Below, one piece after another: positions 1-8,367 of a DNA stretch of 64,000 bases; position 1 is the stretch's first letter, and every line of letters starts with the position of its first letter. Under the pieces are notes generated by a model. The model ran no database searches. It saw nothing but the letters and a program-made list of their open reading frames with translations, and was not told where the DNA came from. Made by a program: the position numbers and the translations under genes. The stretch spans positions 1 through 64,000 of the forward strand of contig CAAFOY010000079.1 of assembly GCA_900764695.1 (NCBI GenBank), given 5' to 3'. This DNA is from Lachnospiraceae bacterium (GTDB taxonomy: Bacteria > Bacillota_A > Clostridia > Lachnospirales > Lachnospiraceae).

Positions 1-678
1 GGAGCAGCGGTAAATCTGGCTTTCTATGCAGTGGGCAGTTATGTTACAGGAAAACAGATGACATGGAAGGATGCTATAAAGACAGCCGGAAAAGGAGCGC
101 TAGACGGAGCATTCCTTAACGGAATAGGACAGGGCATTGCAGGCGCAGGAAGGATTCTGGTTAATAATAAGGCAGGAATAAAGAACTTTTATGTAGACGA
201 GACCGGTTCCGTTAAAATAGATGGGGTAAGTGGTGGTAAGAGTAGTACTCCATCTTATGGAGCATATAGTACTAAAATCGATTCCAAGGTTACTGCAGTA
301 GAAAAACAAGAATTGCCGAGTTGGTTAATTGATACCTATAAAGATGGGCAATATCGTACTGTAGTAACTAATGAGGAAATTACTGTATATCGTGCATTTG
401 GATATAATGCGGAAGCTGGTGGTGCATTTGCGACAAGTAATCCTTCTATAAATAGAGTACAAACAAAAGTTGATAGTGCAATACTACTAGAGTGGAAAAA
501 TACGCTCAGGTATGAGGCAGAGATTGTTATCCCCAAAGGAACAACTTTGAATATAGGACGTGTAGGAGAGCAATATACTATGAGCGGAGCAAGACTGTCA
601 GGAGGCGCGGATCAAATCTTATTGCCACAAAATTGGGATTTGAATTGGATTAAGAGTATTAGAAATATTAAACCTTAA
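1..678 (+). CDS. C-terminal part of a polymorphic toxin (truncated by window edge)
   Basis: The frame is open from base 1 (residues GAAVNLAFYAVGSYVTGKQM), so this is the 3' end of a longer gene; the GTG at 31 is an internal codon. The first ~70 residues form a conserved pre-toxin linker (TWKDAIKTAGKGALDG, then KAGIKNFYVDETGSVKIDG) that is duplicated 1,266 bases downstream in front of a different tip. The tip then reads TVYRAFGYNAEAGGAFATS, later IVIPKGTTLNIGRVGEQY, and ends GGADQILLPQNW. This layout (YR-F-G, GG-ATS, IPKGT, GG-QILLP) resembles the NAD-using or ADP-ribosyltransferase-like tips of Rhs/WXG-type polymorphic toxins. The fold assignment is my inference; the modular linker-plus-tip architecture is visible. 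A small gene follows 11 bases later, as expected for immunity. Confidence 0.75.
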   Translation, partial: GAAVNLAFYAVGSYVTGKQMTWKDAIKTAGKGALDGAFLNGIGQGIAGAGRILVNNKAGIKNFYVDETGSVKIDGVSGGKSSTPSYGAYSTKIDSKVTAVEKQELPSWLIDTYKDGQYRTVVTNEEITVYRAFGYNAEAGGAFATSNPSINRVQTKVDSAILLEWKNTLRYEAEIVIPKGTTLNIGRVGEQYTMSGARLSGGADQILLPQNWDLNWIKSIRNIKP

Positions 679-689
679 GGAGCATTTAT

Positions 690-968
690 ATGAACACTAT
701 ATTAGAATTAAAAAAACAAATTGAAAAGGTAATTTTATTGTTAGAACAACGCTTGATAGATGACCCAGATAGGCCCATTTTAAAAACTTTATATGATAGA
801 TATGTGAGGGCTGAAGAAATATTAAACAATAATGACGATATTAAAAAAATAATGATTATTGGTGGGTGTAGAGCATATTTGGATGCATTTAGCGATTATA
901 TGAATCCATTGCTAATTGAGATGGACAAAGCAGAAAAAATGTTTTCGAATATGAATGTGAAAAAATAA
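690..968 (+). CDS. Putative immunity protein for the upstream toxin
   Basis: This 92-residue protein starts 11 bases after the toxin stop, with AAGGAG overlapping that stop as ribosome binding site. It has no signal peptide or membrane segment, is rich in Lys, Glu, Ile and Leu, and looks all-helical (ILELKKQIEKVILLLEQRL, then LKTLYDRYVRAEEIL, then a C-terminal helix). I recognise no family. The immunity call rests only on position: a small soluble protein encoded directly behind a toxin tip. Its base composition is more AT-rich than the toxin linker, as is common for recently exchanged toxin/immunity cassettes. Confidence 0.6.
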   Translation: MNTILELKKQIEKVILLLEQRLIDDPDRPILKTLYDRYVRAEEILNNNDDIKKIMIIGGCRAYLDAFSDYMNPLLIEMDKAEKMFSNMNVKK

Positions 969-1296
969 ATTGAAAAAACAAAAAAATCAACGGTATTCCA
1001 TAATCTTAGAAACATTATGAAATAGCGCTGATTTTCTGTTAGTCTTTAATAGTCAGCTAGTTGCATCAATAAGGAAAAAAGAATTGCATGCCTATGCAGA
1101 AAACAACTGCCGTGTAAGCGGATTTTTATGCTTGTATGGAATCTGTCGACTGCATTATGACTTTTCTCTGCACATCCGACAAGTAAAGTTGTTTATATTT
1201 ATCATGGAGTTTATTCTCTTGTCTTGTGGTTTCAAGATAGTTGGCATTATACTTTATGTTATGGTGTATGTTGTTATAAGGCCGTTCATCCAAGCA

Positions 1297-1506
1297 GCTG
1301 GCAGTTATGTTGCAGGGAAGCAGATGACATGGAAGGATGCAATAAAGACATCCGGAAAAGGAGCATTAGATGGAGCGTTTCTTAATGGAATAGGCCATAG
1401 TATTGCAGGTGTAAGAAGAATACTTTCTAATAACAAGGCAGGAATAAAGAAGTTTTATGTAGATGAAACCGGTTCTGTTAAAATAGATGGGGTAGGTGGT
1501 AGTAAG
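1297..1506 (+). repeat. Second copy of the toxin linker segment (first copy 31..240)
   Basis: Bases 1297..1506 align without gaps to 31..240. Most differences are single-base and many are silent. Both copies encode the GSYV-GKQMTWKDAIKT block and the KAGIK-FYVDETGSVKIDG block. The similarity ends just after the Gly-Gly-Ser/Lys stretch, after which the two tips are unrelated. Confidence 0.9.
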
Positions 1507-1741
1507 GCTGATATTACTACAGAAATTGGATATAATGCGGGAGATACTCAGGTAAGAGTAGATGGTGATTGGACTGAAAATGATATGAAACAAGCATTGT
1601 TAGGACATCCACCCAGAGGTAGATGCTGGAATATGCAAAAGTATAGTTACTATGTATTCACATGAGGGGGAAACATTACAGGAAATGCAAATAGATTTTT
1701 ATGAGGCATTATTAAAATTTGGTTTAAAATGTGACGAATAG
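1297..1741 (+). pseudogene. Orphan, frameshifted polymorphic toxin tip
   Basis: After the duplicated linker (1297..1506) the frame continues into a different tip (ADITTEIGYNAGDTQVRVD, then TENDMKQALLGHPP) and stops at 1665. A second frame picks up near 1607 (HPEVDAGICKSIVTMYSHEG) and runs on to 1741, ending LLKFGLKCDE, which suggests one frameshift near 1605-1615. An ATG-started frame can be extended upstream to 1084, but that part (MHAYAENNCRVSGF and on) matches nothing in the first toxin and has no good ribosome binding site. The likely reading is a displaced toxin-tip cassette left behind the active locus, of the kind known from Rhs and CDI loci as orphan modules. A terminator follows at 1757. 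Confidence 0.65.
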
Positions 1742-1756
1742 AAATTGATTAAAATA

Positions 1757-1790
1757 AAAAGAGCTTGAGATATACCTCAGGCTCTTTTTT
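1757..1790 (+). terminator. Rho-independent terminator after the toxin locus
   Basis: GAGCTTGAG and CTCAGGCTC form a 9-bp stem with one G-U pair, followed by six T. It closes the toxin/orphan region before pgsA. Confidence 0.85.
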
Positions 1791-1869
1791 GTGTTATAAT
1801 AACATATACTATGTGCATTTGTTAAATACTTATGGATAAAACCTGAATAATGAAATGGAGATAGATATT

Positions 1870-2427
1870 ATGAAAAAGGACTGGAAGAGAGAATATTTTT
1901 CAATCCCAAATTTAATGGGATATTTTAGACTGATTTTAATACCGGTATATTTAATGGTATATATTCACGCAGATGGAATGAAAGATTATGCAATATCAGC
2001 AGGAATTTTATTGCTGTCAGCGCTTACGGATTTCTTTGACGGAAAAGTTGCAAGAAGATTTGACATGATAACTGATTGGGGAAAGATACTTGATCCTATA
2101 GCAGACAAACTTACGCAGGGAATTGTTGTTATAAGTTTGATTTTCAGATACAGATTTATGGCGATTGTTTTGGTTATATTTATAGTCCAGCAATTGGGAC
2201 AGGGAATTTTAGGACTTATATATATTAAAAAAAGCGGAAAAGTTGAGGGTGCGAAAATGTTTGGAAAAGTAAGCACGGCATTTCTTGACTTTATGGTATT
2301 AGTTTTAGTTATATGGATAGATATACCGAAAAATGTTGCATTGGCAATGATGACAGTGTCAGTATTTTTAATGACAAATTCATTGCTTAGATATTTTGAT
2401 TATTATTACAAAGAGATAAGGAAATAA
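1870..2427 (+). CDS. pgsA: CDP-alcohol phosphatidyltransferase (phosphatidylglycerophosphate synthase type)
   Basis: The 185-residue integral membrane enzyme transfers a phosphatidyl group from CDP-diacylglycerol to an alcohol, most likely glycerol-3-phosphate for phosphatidylglycerol synthesis. The family signature D-G-x2-A-R-x8-G-x3-D-x3-D is complete (DFFDGKVARRFD, then GKILDPIADK, about residues 53-81). Hydrophobic segments surround it on both sides. I prefer ATG 1870 over ATG 1855, because ATGGAG at 1855-1860 then serves as ribosome binding site at normal spacing. The stop codon lies inside the outer stem of the structured element that precedes dnaE. A cardiolipin synthase-like role is possible, since the motif is shared across the family. 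Confidence 0.88.
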   Translation: MKKDWKREYFSIPNLMGYFRLILIPVYLMVYIHADGMKDYAISAGILLLSALTDFFDGKVARRFDMITDWGKILDPIADKLTQGIVVISLIFRYRFMAIVLVIFIVQQLGQGILGLIYIKKSGKVEGAKMFGKVSTAFLDFMVLVLVIWIDIPKNVALAMMTVSVFLMTNSLLRYFDYYYKEIRK

Positions 2428-2512
2428 AATGAATGAAGTTCATTTTCTAAAGATATTTCCGATGACCAGCCAACAATTAAATGGCTAGGCAATACCACAT
2501 TTTTTATAGGAG
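2420..2512 (+). promoter_or_regulatory. Dispersed structured leader element, copy 1 (before dnaE)
   Basis: The outer stem pairs 2420-2425 (GGAAAT) with 2455-2460 (ATTTCC). The inner stem pairs 2426-2434 with 2438-2446 around a GAA loop, with an unpaired 3' bulge of 8 bases. A second small stem follows (AGCCA / TGGCT, about 2468-2486) and the element ends at the dnaE ribosome binding site. Copies 2 and 3 are at 42765 and 62952. A micro-frame starts at the ATG inside the inner stem (MNEVHFLKIFPMTSQQLNG). Function unknown. Confidence 0.75.
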
Positions 2513-2520
2513 ATTAACAT

Positions 2521-5500
2521 ATGAATTTTGCTCATTTACATGTGCATACAGAGTTTAGTTTGTTAGACGGCTCGAGTAAAATTAAAGAAATTACGGCAAG
2601 GGCAAAGGAACTTGGAATGAATAGCCTTGCGATTACTGACCATGGTGTTATGTATGGGGCGATAGACTTTTATCGGGCTGCAAATGCCAATGGAATTAAG
2701 CCGATTATCGGATGTGAGGTTTATGTTGCACCGGGTTCAAGATTTACTAAAGAAGCAGGGGAGAGCGAAGACCGTTACTATCATTTGGTTTTGCTTGCCG
2801 AAAATAATAAAGGATATAGCAATTTGTCGAAAATCGTATCAAAAGGATTTGTTGACGGATTTTATTATAAACCACGAGTAGATTACGAGGTGTTACAGGA
2901 ATTTCACGAAGGTATAATATGCCTAAGTGCATGTCTTGCAGGTGAGGTACAGAGATATCTGGCAAGAGGAATGTACGAAGAAGGAAAAAAAGCAGCGCTT
3001 AAATATCAGGATATTTTTGGAAAAGGCAATTATTTTCTTGAAATGCAGGACCATGGAATTCCTGAACAGCGTATGGTTAATCAGCAGCTTATGCGTATGA
3101 GTCAGGAGACAGGTATTGAGTTAGTGTGCACAAATGACGTGCATTATACTTATGATACTGATGTAGAAGCACATGATATTTTGTTGTGTATTCAGACAGG
3201 GAAAAAACAGTCAGATGAAAATCGTATGAGATATGAGGGAGGGCAATATTATTTAAAAAGTCCCGAAGAGATGGCTGAGTTATTTAAATTTGCGCCTGAA
3301 GCATTAGAAAATACGCAGAAGATTGCAGACAGATGTAATGTTACATTTGAATTTGGTGTTACAAAACTTCCTAATTATGAAGTGCCTGAAGGTTACACTC
3401 CGGCAACATATTTGAGAGAATTGTGCAATAATGGATTGCAGAAGAGATATGTCGATACAAAGCTTGATTATGATTGCCCGATGTCTTTAGGACAATTGAA
3501 AGAACGCTTAGATTACGAACTTAGCACAATTGAAACCATGGGATACGTGGAATACTTCCTTATCGTATGGGATTTTATAAATTATGCAAAGACAAATGGA
3601 ATTGCAGTAGGTCCGGGACGAGGTTCGGCAGCAGGAAGTATAGTTTCGTATTGCCTTGAAATTACGGATATTGACCCTATTAGATATAACTTACTTTTTG
3701 AAAGATTTTTAAATCCTGAGCGTGTGTCCATGCCCGATATTGATATTGATTTTTGTATCGAAAGAAGGCAGGAAGTTATTGATTATGTAGGAAGAAAATA
3801 TGGCAAAGACCATGTCGCTCAGATTGTTACATTTGGAACTTTAAAAGCCAGAGGTGTGCTTAGGGATGTAGGTAGGGTACTTGATATGCCATATGCACAG
3901 GTGGATGCAATTGCAAAGACAATTCCTAAGGAATTGAACATTACTCTTGATGGAGCTTTGAAGGAAAGTAAAGAGTTTAAGGATTTATATGAGAGTGATG
4001 AACAGATTAAATATCTTGTTGATATGTCACGAAGACTTGAAGGGCTTCCACGTCATGCTTCAATGCATGCGGCAGGTGTAGTAATTTGTGCAAAACCTGT
4101 TGAAGAGTATGTTCCGCTTTCAAGAGCAAGTGACGGTTCAATTACAACCCAGTATATAATGACAACATTAGAAGAATTGGGACTTTTAAAAATGGACTTT
4201 TTAGGATTAAGAAACTTAACTGTAATTCAGAATGCGGTTAGATTTGTTGAAAAAGACCATAATATAAAATTGGATATGCATAGCATAGATTATGATGATA
4301 AAAAAGTATTGGCTTCTATAGGAACAGGAAATACAGAAGGAATTTTCCAGTTGGAAAGTGGCGGTATGAAAGGGTTCATGAAGGAATTAAAACCTCAGAA
4401 TCTTGAAGATATAATAGCCGGAATATCACTATATCGTCCGGGTCCTATGGATTTCATTCCTAAATATCTTGAGGGAAAAAATAATCCGGAAGCAATTACT
4501 TACGACTGCCCGCAACTTGAGCATATATTAGAGCCAACTTACGGCTGTATTGTATATCAGGAACAGGTTATGCAGATAGTTAGGGATTTGGCAGGATATA
4601 CATTAGGACGAAGCGACTTGGTTAGAAGAGCCATGTCAAAGAAAAAAGATTACGTTATGCAGCAGGAAAGACAGAACTTTGTTTATGGAAATAAAGAAGA
4701 AAATGTACCGGGCTGCATAGCAAATGGAATAGATGAAAAGACTGCAAATAAAATTTATGATGATATGATTGATTTCGCCAAATATGCTTTCAACAAGTCT
4801 CATGCGGCGGCATATGCAGTTGTTGCCTATCAGACAGCATATTTGAAATACTATTATCCGGCAGAATTTATGGCAGCTATGCTTACATCTGTCATGGATA
4901 ATGCAGAAAAAGTATCTGAATATATTTATTCATGCCGCTCAATGGGAATAAAAATACTTCCTCCGGATATAAATGAAGGAGAAAGCGGATTTTCTGTATC
5001 TGAAAATTGCATACGATATGGTTTGACTGCAATTAAAAGTGTAGGAAAAAATATTATTGATGCGATTGTAATGGAAAGAAATGCAGCAGGAAAATATAAA
5101 TCATTAGAAGATTTTATCTCAAGAACAAGTCCGCTTGGAGTTAATAAGAGAGCTGTTGAAAACTTTATTAAGGCAGGGGCTTTGGATTCACTTGGAGCGA
5201 CAAGAAAACAAATGATGATGGTTTATGTTCAAATCATGGATTCAGAGGCACAGGAAAGAAAAAACACCATGGCAGGTCAAATGAGTTTATTTGATTTTGT
5301 AAGCGAAGAAGATAAAGCAGATTTTGAAATTAAAATGCCTGATGTTGGTGAGTATTCAAGTGACCAGATGCTTGAATTTGAAAAAGAAGTTTTAGGAATC
5401 TATGTTAGTGGACATCCTTTACAGAAAGAAGAAGCAAGATGGCGTAAGCATATTACAAATATTTCCACTGATTTTGCTGAAGTAGGAGAAGATGAGGAAA

Positions 5501-6006
5501 ATACAAAAGTCGAAGACAAGGCAAGAGTAACAATAGGTGGAATAATTACCGGAATTACAAAAAAATATACAAGACAGGGGCAGCCTATGGCATTCTTAAC
5601 ATTAGAAGATTTGTTAGGTTCTGTTGAAGTAATTGTATTTCCAAGACAATATGAAAAATATAAAACACTGATTGCTGAGGATAATCAGATATTTGTTAAC
5701 GGACAGGCAAGCTTAGAAGAAAATGCAGCAGGTAAAGTTATTGCAAATGATATAAAAGCATTTGATGAATATGGTACAAGTCTTTGGATTGCATTTGCAG
5801 ATAAAGATGATTATACAAATAAGGAAGCAGAGCTGTTTGAATTACTTTCTGAAAATAAGGGAAAAGATAAGGTTATAATATATCTTGTGAAGGAAAAACA
5901 GAGTAAAATGTTGCCTGCTATGTATAGAGTAGATTCAAATGATACATTAGTTGAAAAATTAAAGGCTATGTATGGAGAAAAATTTGTAACAAAAGTATTA
6001 GAGTAG
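2521..6006 (+). CDS. dnaE: DNA polymerase III alpha subunit
   Basis: This 1,161-residue replicative polymerase of the DnaE type begins with a PHP domain (HLHVHTEFSLLDG). The C-family polymerase core follows, with GPGRGSAAGS near residue 365, the catalytic aspartates in MPDIDIDF near 403 and the HASMHAAGVVI block near 515. A tandem helix-hairpin-helix region and an OB-fold (about residues 1000-1085, ARVTIGGIITGITKKYTRQG) complete the usual order. Length is normal for Firmicutes DnaE. The ATG is preceded by TAGGAGATTAAC. The last eight codons belong to the first unit of a 26-base tandem repeat that continues past the stop. Confidence 0.97.
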   Translation: MNFAHLHVHTEFSLLDGSSKIKEITARAKELGMNSLAITDHGVMYGAIDFYRAANANGIKPIIGCEVYVAPGSRFTKEAGESEDRYYHLVLLAENNKGYSNLSKIVSKGFVDGFYYKPRVDYEVLQEFHEGIICLSACLAGEVQRYLARGMYEEGKKAALKYQDIFGKGNYFLEMQDHGIPEQRMVNQQLMRMSQETGIELVCTNDVHYTYDTDVEAHDILLCIQTGKKQSDENRMRYEGGQYYLKSPEEMAELFKFAPEALENTQKIADRCNVTFEFGVTKLPNYEVPEGYTPATYLRELCNNGLQKRYVDTKLDYDCPMSLGQLKERLDYELSTIETMGYVEYFLIVWDFINYAKTNGIAVGPGRGSAAGSIVSYCLEITDIDPIRYNLLFERFLNPERVSMPDIDIDFCIERRQEVIDYVGRKYGKDHVAQIVTFGTLKARGVLRDVGRVLDMPYAQVDAIAKTIPKELNITLDGALKESKEFKDLYESDEQIKYLVDMSRRLEGLPRHASMHAAGVVICAKPVEEYVPLSRASDGSITTQYIMTTLEELGLLKMDFLGLRNLTVIQNAVRFVEKDHNIKLDMHSIDYDDKKVLASIGTGNTEGIFQLESGGMKGFMKELKPQNLEDIIAGISLYRPGPMDFIPKYLEGKNNPEAITYDCPQLEHILEPTYGCIVYQEQVMQIVRDLAGYTLGRSDLVRRAMSKKKDYVMQQERQNFVYGNKEENVPGCIANGIDEKTANKIYDDMIDFAKYAFNKSHAAAYAVVAYQTAYLKYYYPAEFMAAMLTSVMDNAEKVSEYIYSCRSMGIKILPPDINEGESGFSVSENCIRYGLTAIKSVGKNIIDAIVMERNAAGKYKSLEDFISRTSPLGVNKRAVENFIKAGALDSLGATRKQMMMVYVQIMDSEAQERKNTMAGQMSLFDFVSEEDKADFEIKMPDVGEYSSDQMLEFEKEVLGIYVSGHPLQKEEARWRKHITNISTDFAEVGEDEENTKVEDKARVTIGGIITGITKKYTRQGQPMAFLTLEDLLGSVEVIVFPRQYEKYKTLIAEDNQIFVNGQASLEENAAGKVIANDIKAFDEYGTSLWIAFADKDDYTNKEAELFELLSENKGKDKVIIYLVKEKQSKMLPAMYRVDSNDTLVEKLKAMYGEKFVTKVLE

Positions 6007-6135
6007 TATTTGTAACAAAGATATTAGAGTAACATTTGCAATAAAGATATTGTAGTAACAGTTGCAACAAAGATATTGTAGTAATAGTTGCAACAAAATT
6101 GTAAGGTAACATTTGTGACAAAGAGATTAGAATAA
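5981..6135 (+). repeat. Six degenerate 26-base tandem repeats spanning the dnaE stop codon
   Basis: Units begin at 5981, 6007, 6033, 6059, 6085 (25 bases) and 6110. The consensus is approximately CATTTGCAACAAAGATATTGTAGTAA. The first unit encodes the dnaE C-terminus (KFVTKVLE and the stop); the other five are non-coding. A hairpin CTGATAA / TTATCAG follows at about 6137-6159, before ktrB. Confidence 0.9.
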
Positions 6136-6178
6136 CTGATAAATAATAAAATTATCAGTCATATATATGGGAGTAAAA

Positions 6179-7561
6179 ATGAAAGTTGATAAAGCTATAA
6201 AAGCTACATTCAATACAAATTTAATAATTCTTAACGGCTTTTTAGTTGCTCTTTTAGTAGGAACTATATTGTTAATGTTGCCCGTTTCCTCTGCAAGTGG
6301 AAATGGAACAGATTTTATTACGGCATTGTTTACGGCAACAACATCCCTATGTGTAACAGGGCTTGTAGTTGTGCCTACATATGCATACTGGAGCATATTT
6401 GGAAAAGTAATAATACTTATATTAATACAGCTTGGCGGGCTTGGGATTATTAGTTTTACAATTGGATTTCTAATTATAATAGGAAAGAAAATTTCTTTGA
6501 AAGAAAGAAAAATGATACAGGAATCGTATAATCTTGATTCGGCACAGGGTGTATTAAAAATATTGAGAAAAATATTTGGAATCACTGTAAAAATAGAAGG
6601 AATAGGAGCGATACTTTATTCCATACAGTTTATTCCTGAATATGGAATCGTAAAAGGAATCTGTTACAGCGTATTTCATTCGGTATCTGCGTTTTGTAAT
6701 GCGGGAATAGATATAATTGGAAATGACAGTCTTGTTAAGTATCATGGAAATGTGCTTGTCAATTTTACAACTGTGATGTTAATCATATGTGGTGGTATTG
6801 GATTTATTGTATGGCTTGATATCGGTGGCATAATAAGTGAAATCCGTAACAAAAAATTGAGCCCAAATAAATTTATAGAAAGAATGAAATTGCATACAAA
6901 GCTTGTATTGATTACGACAGCCATTTTAGTTGGAGGAGGATTTTTATTTATTCTTTTATTTGAATATAATAATCCGGACACGCTTGGAAATATGACATTT
7001 GGAAATAAATGCTTAGCGGCTTTATTTGAAGCGGTAACGCTTAGAACAGCAGGATTTATTACTGTGCCACAGGCAGGATTTAGAGATGGAACATTTATGA
7101 TAATGTGCGGTTTGATGATTGTTGGCGGTTCCCCTTTTGGAACAGCAGGTGGAATTAAAACAACTACATTGGCACTTATTTTTCTACTAACCTGGTCAAC
7201 TATAAAAGGTAAGGAGGATATAGAGGTTTGCAGAAGAAGAATAAATAAACAAAATGTCAGAAGTGCAGTAGCAATCGGAACAATAGTACTTAGCATACTT
7301 GCAGTAGCAATTATGGCGTTAAGTTTTACGGAAGATGCACCTTTGAAGGTAATTACATTTGAGGCTGTTTCAGCCCTTGGAACAGTTGGACTTAGTATGG
7401 ATTTTACAGCAAGTCTTACAGCTATAGGAAAACTTATTATAATAGTACTTATGTTCTTTGGAAGAGTAGGACCTATAACGATTGCCATGGCAATGGCAGG
7501 CAGGGCAAGAAAAGATAGAAAGATAACGAATTATCCTGAAAAGAGAGTAATGATTGGATAA
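6179..7561 (+). CDS. ktrB: Ktr/Trk-type potassium uptake channel subunit
   Basis: This 460-residue membrane protein of the TrkH/TrkG/KtrB superfamily imports potassium with a cytosolic RCK partner. Its four pore loops carry the expected filter glycines: TSLCVTGL, SAFCNAGI, TLRTAGF and SALGTVGLS. The short length without extra N-terminal helices fits KtrB better than TrkH. ATG 6179 is chosen over ATG 6167, because GGGAG at 6169-6173 gives a proper ribosome binding site for it. The partner gene lies 149 bases downstream. Confidence 0.92.
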   Translation: MKVDKAIKATFNTNLIILNGFLVALLVGTILLMLPVSSASGNGTDFITALFTATTSLCVTGLVVVPTYAYWSIFGKVIILILIQLGGLGIISFTIGFLIIIGKKISLKERKMIQESYNLDSAQGVLKILRKIFGITVKIEGIGAILYSIQFIPEYGIVKGICYSVFHSVSAFCNAGIDIIGNDSLVKYHGNVLVNFTTVMLIICGGIGFIVWLDIGGIISEIRNKKLSPNKFIERMKLHTKLVLITTAILVGGGFLFILLFEYNNPDTLGNMTFGNKCLAALFEAVTLRTAGFITVPQAGFRDGTFMIMCGLMIVGGSPFGTAGGIKTTTLALIFLLTWSTIKGKEDIEVCRRRINKQNVRSAVAIGTIVLSILAVAIMALSFTEDAPLKVITFEAVSALGTVGLSMDFTASLTAIGKLIIIVLMFFGRVGPITIAMAMAGRARKDRKITNYPEKRVMIG

Positions 7562-7710
7562 AATTCAAACAAGTAATGTGATTATATTTTTAAAATGTAA
7601 TATTCAGTAATAAACGGATGAAATTTAAATGAAATAAAGTATGCAGAAATTATTTTATATTAAAAAATTTTGTATACAGTTTTAAACAAATGAATTAGAA
7701 GGAGCATAAA

Positions 7711-8364
7711 ATGAAGGACGTAGCGGTTTTTGGAATTGGAAAATTAGGAAAAACATTTGCAGTAACTTATTCAAAAAAAGGTGGAAAAGTTTTTGCAATT
7801 GATAGACGTCAGGAAAGAGTAGATGGAATTGCAGAAGATGTGACATATGCCATAAGAGCCGATGTTACAGAGGAAAATGTTGTAGAAAATCTGGGAATCA
7901 ATAATGTAGATGCGGTAGTAGTTGCCCTTGGAAATAATTTTGAGGCAAGCATAATTGTTACTACAATATGCAAATCTTTAGGGATTCCATACATTGTTGC
8001 TTCAGCGATGGACAAATTACAGGCAGATGTACTGATGAAAATTGGTGCGGATCATGTTATTTTACCGGAAAGTGAAACTGGAAAAAGGCTTGCAAATGGA
8101 ATGGCAAGTGGAGGGCATTTTCAGGATATTGCTGATTTGTCAGATGAATTTAGCATAATTGAAACTAAGGTTCCAAAAGAATGGATTGGTAAAAGTTTAA
8201 TAGAATTAAATCCAAGAAAGAAATTTGGATTCAATGTAATAGCAGAGAAGGTAAATGGTGTTTATAAAAATAATATAGATGCGGATAAACCTTTTGGAGA
8301 TCAGGAATCAATAATTGTAATTGGTGATAATGAGAAATTATTAAGAGTATTTAAAGAGGGTTAA
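7711..8364 (+). CDS. ktrA: Ktr/Trk potassium uptake RCK subunit
   Basis: This 217-residue cytosolic gating subunit has an N-terminal Rossmann RCK domain (VAVFGIGKLGKTFA, the nucleotide-binding G-x-G-x-x-G, then acidic residues after beta-2 in AIDRRQERVD) and a C-terminal RCK_C domain from about residue 140. It would assemble as a ring on KtrB and respond to ATP/ADP or c-di-AMP, as known for the family. AAGGAG precedes the ATG. The next gene starts three bases after its stop, suggesting cotranscription with the RNA methylase. Confidence 0.93.
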   Translation: MKDVAVFGIGKLGKTFAVTYSKKGGKVFAIDRRQERVDGIAEDVTYAIRADVTEENVVENLGINNVDAVVVALGNNFEASIIVTTICKSLGIPYIVASAMDKLQADVLMKIGADHVILPESETGKRLANGMASGGHFQDIADLSDEFSIIETKVPKEWIGKSLIELNPRKKFGFNVIAEKVNGVYKNNIDADKPFGDQESIIVIGDNEKLLRVFKEG

Positions 8365-8367
8365 AAA

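Noticed and set aside
1084..1296. N-terminal extension of the orphan toxin frame
   Set aside because: It has no homology to the toxin, no ribosome binding site and mixed hydrophobic content; the module begins at 1297.
5981..6135. CRISPR array
   Set aside because: Units are contiguous 26-base tandem repeats with no unique spacers, and no cas genes are in the window.
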